Below are positions 7,159-15,018 of a stretch of 45,167 nucleotides of DNA, one piece after another; positions within the stretch are counted from its first letter, which is position 1; each line of letters opens with the position of its first letter. The translations under genes were made by a program, and so were the position numbers. The notes under the pieces are model-generated. The model did not search any database. It was given only the letters and a program-made list of their open reading frames with translations, and was not told the origin of the DNA. Source of the DNA: DASRHG01 sp035650655 (lineage in GTDB: Bacteria; Desulfobacterota; Binatia; DP-6); NCBI GenBank assembly GCA_035650655.1, contig DASRHG010000009.1, positions 1 through 45,167 of the forward strand. The letters run 5' to 3'.

Positions 7159-7988
7159 GGAAGACGGACGTCGCCGAGCCGCACCCACGCGACGCGGTCG
7201 AGCGCGGCGCACGGCGTGTGGACGACGAGCGCGTCGGGCCGCGCATCGAGGACGACGCCGAGCCCGAGGCAGAGATGGGACGCGTCGAGGAGCCCGACGA
7301 GCGTGCCGGGCGGCGCCTCCGCGGCCGGCGCGTCCGGCGTCCACTCGGGCCCGAGGAGCCGCGCGCGACGAAGGGCGACCGTCCGCCCGCCGGCCAGGTG
7401 CGCGGCGAAGCGCTCCTCCCGGAAGGCGCGGCGCGTCTCGCGGCTCCGCGCGTGCGCGGCGTCGGCCGGCCTCACGCGGTGGATCGTCCGGTCGGGGCGG
7501 GCGAGCAGGGCCCGGAGCGCCGCCATCTCCCCGCCGCGTTCGAGGACGACGACGTCGGTCGCGCCGAGCGCGAGCGCCTGGTGGTACCTGAAGGCGCGGC
7601 CGAAGCCGCCGGCGACGAGCCCGTCGGTGTCGACGACGAGCGCGTCGGCGCCCGCTTCGCGCGCGACCTGCGCGAGGGCGACACCGCCGCCGACGATCGG
7701 CAGGAGGTGCCTCGCGGGCGTCACCGCGCCGACGAACCAGGACGCCGTGGCCCGCTCCCACGGCGGGTCGACGGCGACGGCGAGACACGCGGGCGCGCCG
7801 ATCGGCGGCTGCCCGACGTCCGTGCCGAGGAGGGCCGGGCGCCCCCCGCGGCCCGCGAGGCGCGCGAGGAGGAGCCGGGCGAGGTGGGTCTTCCCCGTGT
7901 CGGCGGCCCCGACGACGAGGACCACGTCGCCGGCGATCCGCTCGAACGCGGCGTCCCACCCGGGCCCGAGCGCGATCGCCGGCGCCAT
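7155..7988 (-). CDS. Clp1/GRC3-like polynucleotide kinase-type P-loop NTPase
   Basis: A 277-residue protein resembling the Clp1_P domain of the Clp1/GRC3 5'-hydroxyl polynucleotide kinases. The P-loop reads GAADTGKTHLARLLL at about residues 27-41, the Asp/Gln segment TDVGQPPIGAPA is the characteristic DxGQ motif, and VVDTDGLVAGGFGRAFRYHQ is the family core. The C-terminal region (GPEWTPDAPA...GLLDASHLCLGLGVV...VVHTPC) fits the small C-terminal beta domain. Eukaryotic members act in tRNA splicing, mRNA 3' processing and rRNA processing; bacterial members are scattered and largely uncharacterised. ATG 7988 is the first start ahead of the conserved core. It stands between the exporter operon and the divergent hsp20-lon pair. 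Confidence 0.75.
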   Translation of the reverse strand: MAPAIALGPGWDAAFERIAGDVVLVVGAADTGKTHLARLLLARLAGRGGRPALLGTDVGQPPIGAPACLAVAVDPPWERATASWFVGAVTPARHLLPIVGGGVALAQVAREAGADALVVDTDGLVAGGFGRAFRYHQALALGATDVVVLERGGEMAALRALLARPDRTIHRVRPADAAHARSRETRRAFREERFAAHLAGGRTVALRRARLLGPEWTPDAPAAEAPPGTLVGLLDASHLCLGLGVVLDARPDALVVHTPCAALDRVAWVRLGDVRLP

Positions 7989-8282
7989 GCACCGTTCTTC
8001 CAAGGCACGCGGCACGCCGGCAAGGGTGGGCGCGCGCGACGCCGATCGGTGCGTCGCGGCCCGACGCTGCCCCGCATCGCTGCGGAGGGCGGCGAGCTCC
8101 GAAGCGAGGAGAGCGCGGACGGCCGGGTCCAACGCCCTTGCCCTTCGGGGAGGTGCGGACGCCACGCCCGGCGCCCGACCCGCGTCAACGAAGGAATGCG
8201 GGACCCCCGGGGATTGCGGCGGGCCGGCGGCGTCGGGCACGACTGGCTCCACCAGGGGCGCGCGTGCGTGCCCCGCCCGCCC
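7989..8282. other. Intergenic region between Clp1-like gene and hsp20
   Basis: This 294-bp divergent spacer must hold promoters for both directions, but I find no clear -35/-10 pair or heat-shock promoter. An in-frame ATG at 8196 preceded directly by GAAGGA could extend Hsp20 by 29 residues. No RNA gene or repeat is evident. Confidence 0.4.
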
Positions 8283-8684
8283 GTGCGCTACCGATACCTG
8301 CGCTACCGCTCGACGGTGCTCGTCTCCGGCGCCGGCGTCGGCCACCTCGCCGACCCGTGGCTCGTGCGCGTCGTGCCGGGCGGCCGGTGGCGGCCGAACG
8401 TCGACGTGTACGAGACGCCGCACGCCCTCCTCGTCATCGTCGAGCTCGCCGGCGTCGACCCCGACGCCCTCGACGTGCAGCTCTTCACCGACGCGCTCGC
8501 GATCGAGGGCGTCCGCCGCCTCCCGCCGCCGGAGGAGGACGCCGTGTACCGCGAGGCGACGATCGCGCAGGGGCCCTTCCGCGTCGACGTCCCGCTCCCC
8601 GCGCCCGTCGACGCCGAGTCGGTCACGGCCGAGGAGGCGCACGGGATCCTCACGATCCGCCTGCCGAAGCGCCAGGAGCGGTAG
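8283..8684 (+). CDS. Small heat-shock protein (Hsp20/alpha-crystallin family)
   Basis: A 133-residue ATP-independent holdase-type chaperone. The alpha-crystallin domain runs from WRPNVDVYETPHALLVIVEL to the end, with AGVDPDALDVQLFTDALAIEG as central strands and GILTIRLPK as the conserved final strand (the usual G-x-L motif). The start MRYRYLRYRS fits the short N-terminus of many bacterial relatives, so GTG 8283 is preferred. ATG 8196 and GTG 8268 are in-frame alternatives, and none has an ideal ribosome-binding site. The C-terminal I-x-I motif that drives oligomer assembly is not obvious. Only 5 bases separate it from lon, so holdase and protease are probably co-expressed. Confidence 0.88.
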   Translation: MRYRYLRYRSTVLVSGAGVGHLADPWLVRVVPGGRWRPNVDVYETPHALLVIVELAGVDPDALDVQLFTDALAIEGVRRLPPPEEDAVYREATIAQGPFRVDVPLPAPVDAESVTAEEAHGILTIRLPKRQER

Positions 8685-8689
8685 CGGCG

Positions 8690-11110
8690 ATGGCGACGTC
8701 CGAGCCGCGCGCGCCCGGCCCGCCCGCGCTCCCCGACGTCCTCCCCGTCCTGCCGCTCCGCCGCACGGTCGTCTTCCCGCACACCGTGTCGCCGCTGGCG
8801 GTCGGCCAGCCGCGCTCGGTGCGGCTCGTCGACGACGTCATGCGCCGCGACCGTCTCGTGGCGCTCTTTACGCAGCGGAACGAGACGACGGAGCAGCCCG
8901 GGCCCGCCGACCTCCACGCGCTCGGCACCGCGGCGCAGATCCTCCAGCTCGCCCGTCTCCCCGACGGCACGCTCCGCGTCGTCGTGCAGGGCATCGAGCG
9001 CGTGCGGCTCGGCGACGCGGTGCAGACCGAGCCGTACCTGGCGGCGCGCATCGCGCCGGCGCCCGAGAGGATCGCCTCCCAGACCGACGCCGAAGCGCGA
9101 CGGCGCGCGGTGCTCGACGTCTTCCGGACGCTGGTCGGCCTCGTCGCCGACGTGCCGGAGGAGATGGCGGCGGCGGGGGAGTCGCTTCCCGACCCGCGCG
9201 ACGTCGCCTACCTGGTCGCGACCGTCGTCCCCCTCGACGCCGGCGTCCGCCGGGAGATCCTCGAGCTCGAGCCGGTCGAGGCGAAGCTCCGCCGGCTCGT
9301 CGAGCTGCTCCAGCGCGAGGTCGCCGTGCGCGAGCTCGGCCGGCGGATCACCGACGAGACCCGGGAGCGCCTCACGAAGAGCCAGCGCGACCTCTTCCTC
9401 CGCGAGCAGCTCCGCTCGATCCAGAAGGAGCTCGGCGAGGAGGAGGACGGCGCGACGGCCGAGCTTCGGCGTCGGATCGCCGAGGCGGGGCTGCCCGAGG
9501 AGGCCGCGCGCGAAGCCGAACGGGAGCTCGACCGCCTCGCCACGACGCCGGCCGCGTCCCCGGAGCACGGCATGATCCGGACCTGGCTCGAGTGGATGGC
9601 GGCGCTCCCCTGGCGGAAGGCGACCGGCGAGGCGGTCGACGTGGCGCGAACGCGGCGCGTGCTCGACGAGGACCACTACGATCTCGACAAGGTGAAGGAC
9701 CGGATCGTCGAGTACCTCGCCGTCCGCAAGCTGCGCCAGGAGCGGGGCGTCGAGGCGGGCGCCGGACACGAGCCGATCCTCTGCTTCGTCGGACCGCCGG
9801 GGGTCGGGAAGACGAGCCTCGGGCAGTCGATCGCGCGCGCGCTCGGGCGCCGGTTCGTTCGCATGTCGCTCGGCGGCGTGCGCGACGAGGCGGAGATCCG
9901 CGGCCACCGCCGCACCTACATCGGCGCGATGCCCGGGCGCATCGTGCAGGGCATCCGCCGGGCGGAGACGCGCGATCCCGTCTTCATGCTCGACGAGATC
10001 GACAAGGTCGGCGCCGACTGGCGGGGCGATCCGTCGGCGGCGCTCCTCGAGGTGCTCGACCCCGCGCAGAACCACACCTTCGTCGACAACTACCTCGGCC
10101 TGGCCTTCGACCTCTCGCAGGTGCTCTTCATCGCCACGGCGAACACGCTCGAGACCATCCCGGCGCCGCTCCTCGACCGCATGGAGATCCTCCGGCTCGC
10201 GGGCTACACGGAGGAGGAGAAGGTGCGGATCGCCGAGCGCTGGCTCCTCCCGAAGGAGCGCGCGGCGAACGGGCTCCGCGACGACGAGCTCCGCGTCGAC
10301 CCCGACGCGCTCCGGCGGATCGTGCGCGAGTACACGCGCGAGGCCGGCGTGCGCGACCTCGACCGCCAGCTCGCCGCCATCGCGCGGAAGGTCGCCCTCG
10401 GCCTCGCCGAGGGCCGCGGCACGCCCGCGGCCCTCGGCGCCGCCGACGTGCCCGCGTGGCTCGGCCGCCCGCGCTTCCACGACGAGGTCCCGGAGCGCAC
10501 GGACCGGCCGGGCGTCGCGACCGGGCTCGCGTGGACGCCGACGGGCGGCGACGTCCTCTTCGTCGAGGCGACGATGATGCCGAGCCGCAACGAACGGCTC
10601 GTGCTGACGGGCATGCTCGGCGAGATCATGCGCGAGAGCGCCGAGGCCGCCCTCTCCTTCGTGCGCTCCGACGCGGCCCGCCTGGGCCTCGACCCCGCGG
10701 TCTTCGACGGCAAGGCCGTGCACGTCCACGTGCCGGCCGGCGCGATCCCGAAGGACGGCCCGTCGGCGGGCGTCACGATCGCGACCGCGCTCGCCTCGCT
10801 CGCGAGCGGGCGTCCCGTCCGGAGCGACGGCGCGATGACGGGCGAGATCACGCTCCGCGGGAAGGTGCTGCCCGTCGGCGGGATCAAAGAGAAGGTCCTC
10901 GCCGCTCACCGCGCCGGGATCCGCCGCGTCATCCTGCCCCGGCGGAACGAGCCCGACCTGGAGGACGTGCCGCCGGAGCTGCGCCGCGACATCGAGATCA
11001 CGCTCGTCGACACCGCCGAGGAGGCGCTGGCGCAGGCGCTCGTGCCGGCCGAGGGCCGGGAACGGCCGGCGCGTCCCGACGGCGAGGGGCGCCCGGCGGC
11101 CGGCGCGTGA
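8690..11110 (+). CDS. lon: ATP-dependent protease Lon
   Basis: An 806-residue LonA protease, the normal length. The N-terminal substrate-binding domain starts at LPVLPLRRTVVFPHTVSPLAVG. The coiled linker contains RDLFLREQLRSIQKELGEEE. The AAA+ domain has Walker A GPPGVGKT at about 368-375 and Walker B in DPVFMLDEIDKV. The proteolytic domain carries the catalytic Ser of PKDGPSAG at about residue 692 and the Lys of GGIKEK at about 733. Lon is a cytoplasmic hexamer that degrades misfolded and regulatory proteins. ATG 8690 follows hsp20 by 5 bases. The final 20 residues are a Pro/Arg/Glu-rich tail. It converges on the HAD gene with a 13-base gap. Confidence 0.98.
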   Translation: MATSEPRAPGPPALPDVLPVLPLRRTVVFPHTVSPLAVGQPRSVRLVDDVMRRDRLVALFTQRNETTEQPGPADLHALGTAAQILQLARLPDGTLRVVVQGIERVRLGDAVQTEPYLAARIAPAPERIASQTDAEARRRAVLDVFRTLVGLVADVPEEMAAAGESLPDPRDVAYLVATVVPLDAGVRREILELEPVEAKLRRLVELLQREVAVRELGRRITDETRERLTKSQRDLFLREQLRSIQKELGEEEDGATAELRRRIAEAGLPEEAAREAERELDRLATTPAASPEHGMIRTWLEWMAALPWRKATGEAVDVARTRRVLDEDHYDLDKVKDRIVEYLAVRKLRQERGVEAGAGHEPILCFVGPPGVGKTSLGQSIARALGRRFVRMSLGGVRDEAEIRGHRRTYIGAMPGRIVQGIRRAETRDPVFMLDEIDKVGADWRGDPSAALLEVLDPAQNHTFVDNYLGLAFDLSQVLFIATANTLETIPAPLLDRMEILRLAGYTEEEKVRIAERWLLPKERAANGLRDDELRVDPDALRRIVREYTREAGVRDLDRQLAAIARKVALGLAEGRGTPAALGAADVPAWLGRPRFHDEVPERTDRPGVATGLAWTPTGGDVLFVEATMMPSRNERLVLTGMLGEIMRESAEAALSFVRSDAARLGLDPAVFDGKAVHVHVPAGAIPKDGPSAGVTIATALASLASGRPVRSDGAMTGEITLRGKVLPVGGIKEKVLAAHRAGIRRVILPRRNEPDLEDVPPELRRDIEITLVDTAEEALAQALVPAEGRERPARPDGEGRPAAGA

Positions 11111-11123
11111 GCCGCCCCGAACC

Positions 11124-11765
11124 CTAGAGCGCGGCGAGCAGCGCGGGCGTGAGCTCGTCCAGGTGCTCGATCCGGCGGCTCGCGCCCGTGAAGTCGTTGT
11201 CGAAGGTGAGCTCGTTCGGTGCGGCGATCGCCTTCATGCCGGCGGCGACCGCGGCGCGCACGCCGCGCGTCGTGTCCTCGACGACGGCGCACTCGGCCGG
11301 CGCGACGCCGAGCGCGCGCGCGGCCGCGAGGTACGCGTCGGGCGCCGGCTTCGGCGCGGCGTAGTCCTCGCGCGTGACGAGCGCGTCGAAGTAGGGCGTG
11401 AGCCCCAGCTGGCCGAGGATCATCCGGGTCTCCGCGCGCACGGTGTTCGTCGCGAGCCCGATCCGGTGCGTCGCGCGCAGACGCGCGACCGCGCCGGGGG
11501 CGCCCGGGATCGCCTGCACGCCGCGCCGGAGGAGGTCCACGTACACGGCGGCCTTCCGCGCGCGGAGCTCGTCGGGGCCGATCGGCAGGCGGTACGTCCG
11601 GCACGCGTACTCGGGGCCGAAGCCGGTCGCGATCCACTGCCGGCGGTACTCCTCGATGTCGACGTCGACGTCGAGCTCGCGGAGCACCGTCTGGTAGGCG
11701 GCGCACTGGAGGCGCTCGGTGTCCGCGAGCACCCCGTCCAGGTCGAAGACGACGGCGCGGATCAC
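11124..11765 (-). CDS. HAD-superfamily hydrolase (beta-phosphoglucomutase/phosphatase-like)
   Basis: A 213-residue HAD subfamily IA protein. Motif I is FDLDGVLADTE (nucleophile Asp near residue 8), motif II is GLATNT, motif III Lys is in AAPKPAPDAYL, and motif IV is VVEDTTRGVRAAVAAGM. The helical cap between residues 15 and 85 fits the beta-phosphoglucomutase/phosphoglycolate phosphatase group. The substrate is probably a small phosphorylated sugar or acid; it could be a phosphatase or a mutase. The GTG start comes one base after the stop of the FGGY kinase, so it is the last gene of the tetR-dehydrogenase-kinase operon. A kinase and a HAD enzyme together suggest one sugar phosphate is made and then isomerised or dephosphorylated. 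Confidence 0.88.
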   Translation of the reverse strand: MIRAVVFDLDGVLADTERLQCAAYQTVLRELDVDVDIEEYRRQWIATGFGPEYACRTYRLPIGPDELRARKAAVYVDLLRRGVQAIPGAPGAVARLRATHRIGLATNTVRAETRMILGQLGLTPYFDALVTREDYAAPKPAPDAYLAAARALGVAPAECAVVEDTTRGVRAAVAAGMKAIAAPNELTFDNDFTGASRRIEHLDELTPALLAAL

Positions 11766-11766
11766 A

Positions 11767-13284
11767 CTACATCGTCCAGGTCTGGAGGAAGTCGTAGACC
11801 TCCCGCCACTTCCGGTAGCGCTCGTCGTACGCCGGGACGCGCTCGGGCGCGGGCTCGACGCCGCGGGTCCGCGTCATCGCCGCGACCGCCTCGGCGAGCG
11901 TCGCGTGGAGCCCGGCGCCGACGGCGGCGAGGACCGCCGAGCCGAGGCTCGCGCTCTCGGGCACGTCGGCGACGCGGAGCGGGATCCCGAGCGTGTCGGC
12001 GAGGACGGTCGTGAGCGTCGGGCTCTGGCTGAGACCGCCGCTCACCGTCAAGTGCGGAATGTCCCGGCCGCTCACCGCGCGGAGCTGCTCGCAGTTGCCG
12101 CGGATCGCATAGGCGACGTTCTCGACGTACGCCCGCAGGATCTCGCCGCGGAGCGGGCGGTCGACGTGCATGAGCGGGAAGCGAAAGAGAAGCCCCGCCG
12201 GCTTGAAGGGGCTCATGTTCGAGAGATCGAAGATCGCGGGTCCGAAGTGGCAGAAGAGCGGGCGCGGCGCGGGGGCCGTCGCGGCCATCGTCGTCTCTGC
12301 CGCGGCGTGGGCGGCGGCGTCGGTGCTGCCGAAGAAGAGCTCGAGGAGCCAGCGGTACGCGTCGCCCGTGTCGCCGGCGTTGCTCTCGAGGACCCACCGG
12401 TCGGGCACGACGTGACAGCTCGTCCACAGCCGCTCCCCCGGGTCGAGGAGCGGGCGGTCGAGGACCATCTGCACCGGCGACGTCGTGCCGAGGATGGCGG
12501 CCGTCTCCCCCGTCTCCCAGACGCCGGATCCGAGGAGCGCGCTCTCGGTGTCCGCGCCGCCGACGAAGACGGGCGTCCCCGCGGGGATCCCGGTCGCGGC
12601 CGCCGCGGCGGCCGTCACGCGGCCGGCCGGCGCCCCGGGCGCGAGGACGGGCGGCAGAACCGCGCGCGGGATGTCGAAGGCGTCGAGCAGCTCCTCGGAC
12701 CACGCCCGCCGGGTCACGTCGAAGAGCATCGACTCGCACGCGTTCGAGTGCTCGGCCACGCGCTCGCCGGAGAGGAGGAACGTGATCCAGTCGTTCAGCA
12801 TGAGGAGCGTCGCGGCCCGGCTCGCGTCGCCGTGCTTCCGGAACCAGAGCCAGCGCGCGATCGGGAAGATGTACGGCGGCGCGTGCCCGGTGATCGCGTG
12901 GAGACGCGCGCCGACCTTCTCCTGCACCTCCATCCCCTCCGCGACCGCGCGGCCGTCGAGGTTCGGCCCCGCGTAGAGCACCTCGCCGGTCGCATCGAGG
13001 ATGACGCACCCCTCGCGCTGGCTCGTGGCGATGACGCCGCGGATGCGGGCGCCCGCCGGCAGTCGCGCGACGACGGTGCGCGCGGAGCGCGCGAGCGTGC
13101 CCCAGAACGCGTCGGGCACGATGTCGAAGCCGCGGAGGAACGGCATGTTGGGGTCCTCGAAGACCCGATACGTGAAGCCCTCCTGCGCGGCGGCGACGGG
13201 GGTCCCCGCGGCGTCGAACGCGACGCAGCGCCCGGACCCGGTGCCGGCGTCGAGGGTGAGGAGGTAGTCGCGCGCGCGCGTCAC
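11767..13284 (-). CDS. FGGY-family carbohydrate kinase (LsrK/autoinducer-2 kinase-like)
   Basis: A 505-residue two-domain sugar kinase. The N-terminal ATPase loop is LTLDAGTGSGRCVAFD, SQREGCVILDATGEVLYAGPNLDGRA has the conserved region containing the catalytic-domain Asp, GGADTESALLGSG lies in the second domain, and SGGLSQSPTLTTVLADTLG with ESASLGSAVLAAVGAG is the FGGY C-terminal signature. The overall pattern resembles LsrK, which phosphorylates autoinducer-2 (DPD), more than glycerol or xylulose kinases; that comparison is from memory and the substrate is not proven. No LsrB/ABC importer or LsrF/G gene is in the window, which weakens an AI-2 role. Its GTG overlaps the dehydrogenase stop as GTGA. 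Confidence 0.85.
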   Translation of the reverse strand: MTRARDYLLTLDAGTGSGRCVAFDAAGTPVAAAQEGFTYRVFEDPNMPFLRGFDIVPDAFWGTLARSARTVVARLPAGARIRGVIATSQREGCVILDATGEVLYAGPNLDGRAVAEGMEVQEKVGARLHAITGHAPPYIFPIARWLWFRKHGDASRAATLLMLNDWITFLLSGERVAEHSNACESMLFDVTRRAWSEELLDAFDIPRAVLPPVLAPGAPAGRVTAAAAAATGIPAGTPVFVGGADTESALLGSGVWETGETAAILGTTSPVQMVLDRPLLDPGERLWTSCHVVPDRWVLESNAGDTGDAYRWLLELFFGSTDAAAHAAAETTMAATAPAPRPLFCHFGPAIFDLSNMSPFKPAGLLFRFPLMHVDRPLRGEILRAYVENVAYAIRGNCEQLRAVSGRDIPHLTVSGGLSQSPTLTTVLADTLGIPLRVADVPESASLGSAVLAAVGAGLHATLAEAVAAMTRTRGVEPAPERVPAYDERYRKWREVYDFLQTWTM

Positions 13285-14282
13285 GCCCGGCGCTCGAGCA
13301 CCGCGGGGTTTGCGATCCAGCGCGGCCGCTCGCCGCGGAGCCACCGCTCGATCGCGTCGACGACGATCTCGCTCTGGTGGCGCGCCACGTCCGCCGTCGC
13401 GCCGCCGACGTGCGGCGTCACCACGACGTTCGGGAGGCGGAGGAAGCGGTTCCCCGGCTGGAGCGGCTCGTCGCGCAGCACGTCGAGCGCGGCGCCCGCG
13501 AGCCGCCCGTCGCGGAGCATCTCGAAGAGCGCGTCCTCGTCCGTGAGCGCGGCGCGCGCCGTGTTCACGAGGTACGCGGTCGGCTTCATGAGCGCCAGGC
13601 GCTCGCCGGAGAGGAGGCCCGTCGTCTCCGGCGTGACGGGCGCGTGGAGGGAGACGAAGTCGGACGTCCGGAGGAGCTCGTCGAGGCCGCAGAGGGTGAC
13701 GCCCGGCGGCGGGTCGTGCACGTACGGGTCGTAGGCGAGGACGCGCGCCTTGAACGGCGCCAGGCGCGCCGCGACCTCGCGCCCGACCGCCCCGAGCGCG
13801 ACCAGGCCCACCGTCCGCCCGCCGAGCTCGACGCCGGTGAACGCCGTGTAGAGCTTCAGGAAGTCGCCCGCGTTCTCGACGCGCGCGCCACCGCCGCGAT
13901 ACGCCTCCGCGATCGCGGGGAGGCGGCGTGCGAGCATCAGGAGGAACGCGAGCGTCAGGTCGGCCACCGCGTCCGCGTTCCGGCCGGGCGTGTGGAAGAC
14001 GGGGATCCCTTTCCGCGTCGCGAGGTCGAGATCGACGTTCACCGGGTCCCCGCGGCAGCAGCCGATCATCTGGAGCGGGCAGGCGTCGAGCACCTCGGCG
14101 TGCACGAGATCGGCCTCGACGATGAGCACGTCGGCCCCGACCTCGGCGATCCGCCGGGCGAACGCCGCGCCGTCGAAGTAGATCGTCCGGGTCGCCTTCC
14201 AGTCCTCGTGGACGACGTCCATGTGCCGGCCGAGCCGCGCCTTCGCGTCGGGGTCGAACGAGGCGGTGATGAAGGCACGCAT
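13281..14282 (-). CDS. D-isomer-specific 2-hydroxyacid dehydrogenase
   Basis: A 333-residue member of the D-2-hydroxyacid dehydrogenase family (phosphoglycerate, formate and glyoxylate dehydrogenase relatives). The NAD-binding fold reads GLVALGAVGREVAARL, where the first Gly of the usual GxGxxG is replaced by Ala. The active-site Arg is in LVNTARAALTDEDAL, the Glu in DVLRDEPLQPGN and the His in VVTPHVGGATADV. The N-terminal part (MIGCCRGDPVNVDLDLATRKGIPVFHTPGRNADAVADLTLAFLL regions) is the substrate-domain border. The start ATG is 21 bases after tetR, and the end overlaps the FGGY kinase by GTGA. The substrate is probably a sugar-derived hydroxy or keto acid handled with the kinase. Confidence 0.9.
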   Translation of the reverse strand: MRAFITASFDPDAKARLGRHMDVVHEDWKATRTIYFDGAAFARRIAEVGADVLIVEADLVHAEVLDACPLQMIGCCRGDPVNVDLDLATRKGIPVFHTPGRNADAVADLTLAFLLMLARRLPAIAEAYRGGGARVENAGDFLKLYTAFTGVELGGRTVGLVALGAVGREVAARLAPFKARVLAYDPYVHDPPPGVTLCGLDELLRTSDFVSLHAPVTPETTGLLSGERLALMKPTAYLVNTARAALTDEDALFEMLRDGRLAGAALDVLRDEPLQPGNRFLRLPNVVVTPHVGGATADVARHQSEIVVDAIERWLRGERPRWIANPAVLERRA

Positions 14283-14303
14283 CGGGCAGCGGGCGCGGGC
14301 GTC

Positions 14304-14945
14304 CTAGGGCCCGAGGAGCTTGTGCACGAGCTCGGTCACGTGCGCGCGGACCCGCTCGCGGAGCCCGCCCGGCGCGAGCACGCTGCCGCCGAGGAGGTTC
14401 TGATACGGGCGGCTGTCGAGGAGGTAGACGAGCACGGCCGAGTGCGCCGTCAGCATGAAGAGGCGGGACTCCTCGTCCGAGAAGGTCCGCCGCCCGAACG
14501 TCTTCAGCCATCCCGAGAAGACGTCCCAGGCGGGCACGAGGATGTCGCGGTCGATCCCCGCGTCGATCTCGTCGTTCTCGACCAGGCGACGGACGAGGAG
14601 CTTCGGGATGTTCGGGTTGCCGGCGAAGAACTCGAACAGCACGTCCATCGCGTGGTCGATCATCCGGTCGCCCTTGGTCGCGTGCTCGAGGAGGGGCGCG
14701 AGCGCCTCGCGGAGCTGGGCGATGAGCTGCTCGTAGATGTTGCGGAAGACGGCGACGTAGAGCGTCTCCTTCGACTCCCAGTGGTAGTGCAGGCTCGAGA
14801 TGTTGACGCCGGCGCGCGCGGCGATCTCGCGCGTCGACGCCCCCTGGAAGCCGCGCGCCGCGAAGACCTCCTCCGCCGCCTCCAGGATGCGTGCCTTCGT
14901 GGAGCCCGGCGCCTCGCGCGCCTTCTCGAGTGCGGTCTTCGCCAT
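14304..14945 (-). CDS. TetR-family transcriptional regulator
   Basis: A 213-residue repressor-type protein. The N-terminal helix-turn-helix runs from TKARILEAAEEVFAARGFQGASTREIAARAGVNISSLHYHWESKETLY, about residues 16-60, the standard TetR signature. The remaining helical domain (C-terminal TetR_C type) binds the effector. ATG 14945 is chosen because the family region begins soon after and because a TTG further upstream at 14987 would place coding sequence across the palindromic operator. The operator is 16 bases upstream, which makes autoregulation very likely. It is the first gene of a four-gene operon with the dehydrogenase, FGGY kinase and HAD enzyme, whose substrate or product is the likely inducer. 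Confidence 0.92.
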   Translation of the reverse strand: MAKTALEKAREAPGSTKARILEAAEEVFAARGFQGASTREIAARAGVNISSLHYHWESKETLYVAVFRNIYEQLIAQLREALAPLLEHATKGDRMIDHAMDVLFEFFAGNPNIPKLLVRRLVENDEIDAGIDRDILVPAWDVFSGWLKTFGRRTFSDEESRLFMLTAHSAVLVYLLDSRPYQNLLGGSVLAPGGLRERVRAHVTELVHKLLGP

Positions 14946-14961
14946 GGGGAGCCGGCGTCGT

Positions 14962-14982
14962 TCGATCGCTTCAAGCGATCGA
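14962..14982. promoter_or_regulatory. Perfect 21-bp palindrome, probable TetR operator
   Basis: Ten-base arms TCGATCGCTT and AAGCGATCGA flank a single central C, with no mismatch. The element begins 16 bases before the tetR ATG and about 8 bases after the candidate -10 box, so a bound dimer would block transcription of the whole operon. Length, symmetry and position match TetR operators. Confidence 0.75.
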
Positions 14983-14989
14983 CCCAAAC

Positions 14990-15018
14990 CGCTACTCCGC
15001 GCGGCGGGAGGCTGTCAA
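14990..15018 (-). promoter_or_regulatory. Probable promoter of the tetR operon
   Basis: On the minus strand TTGACA (15018-15013) and GTAGCG (14995-14990) are 17 bases apart. The predicted start near 14983 falls at the edge of the palindrome. The -35 box overlaps the stop codon of the upstream metalloprotease gene. Confidence 0.5.

Noticed and set aside
6526..11127. A 1,533-codon open frame on the plus strand
   Set aside because: It is antisense or out of frame to the ABC ATPase, Clp1-like, hsp20 and lon genes. It consists of low-complexity Arg/Ala/Gly/Pro sequence, as expected from an off-frame reading of GC-rich DNA.
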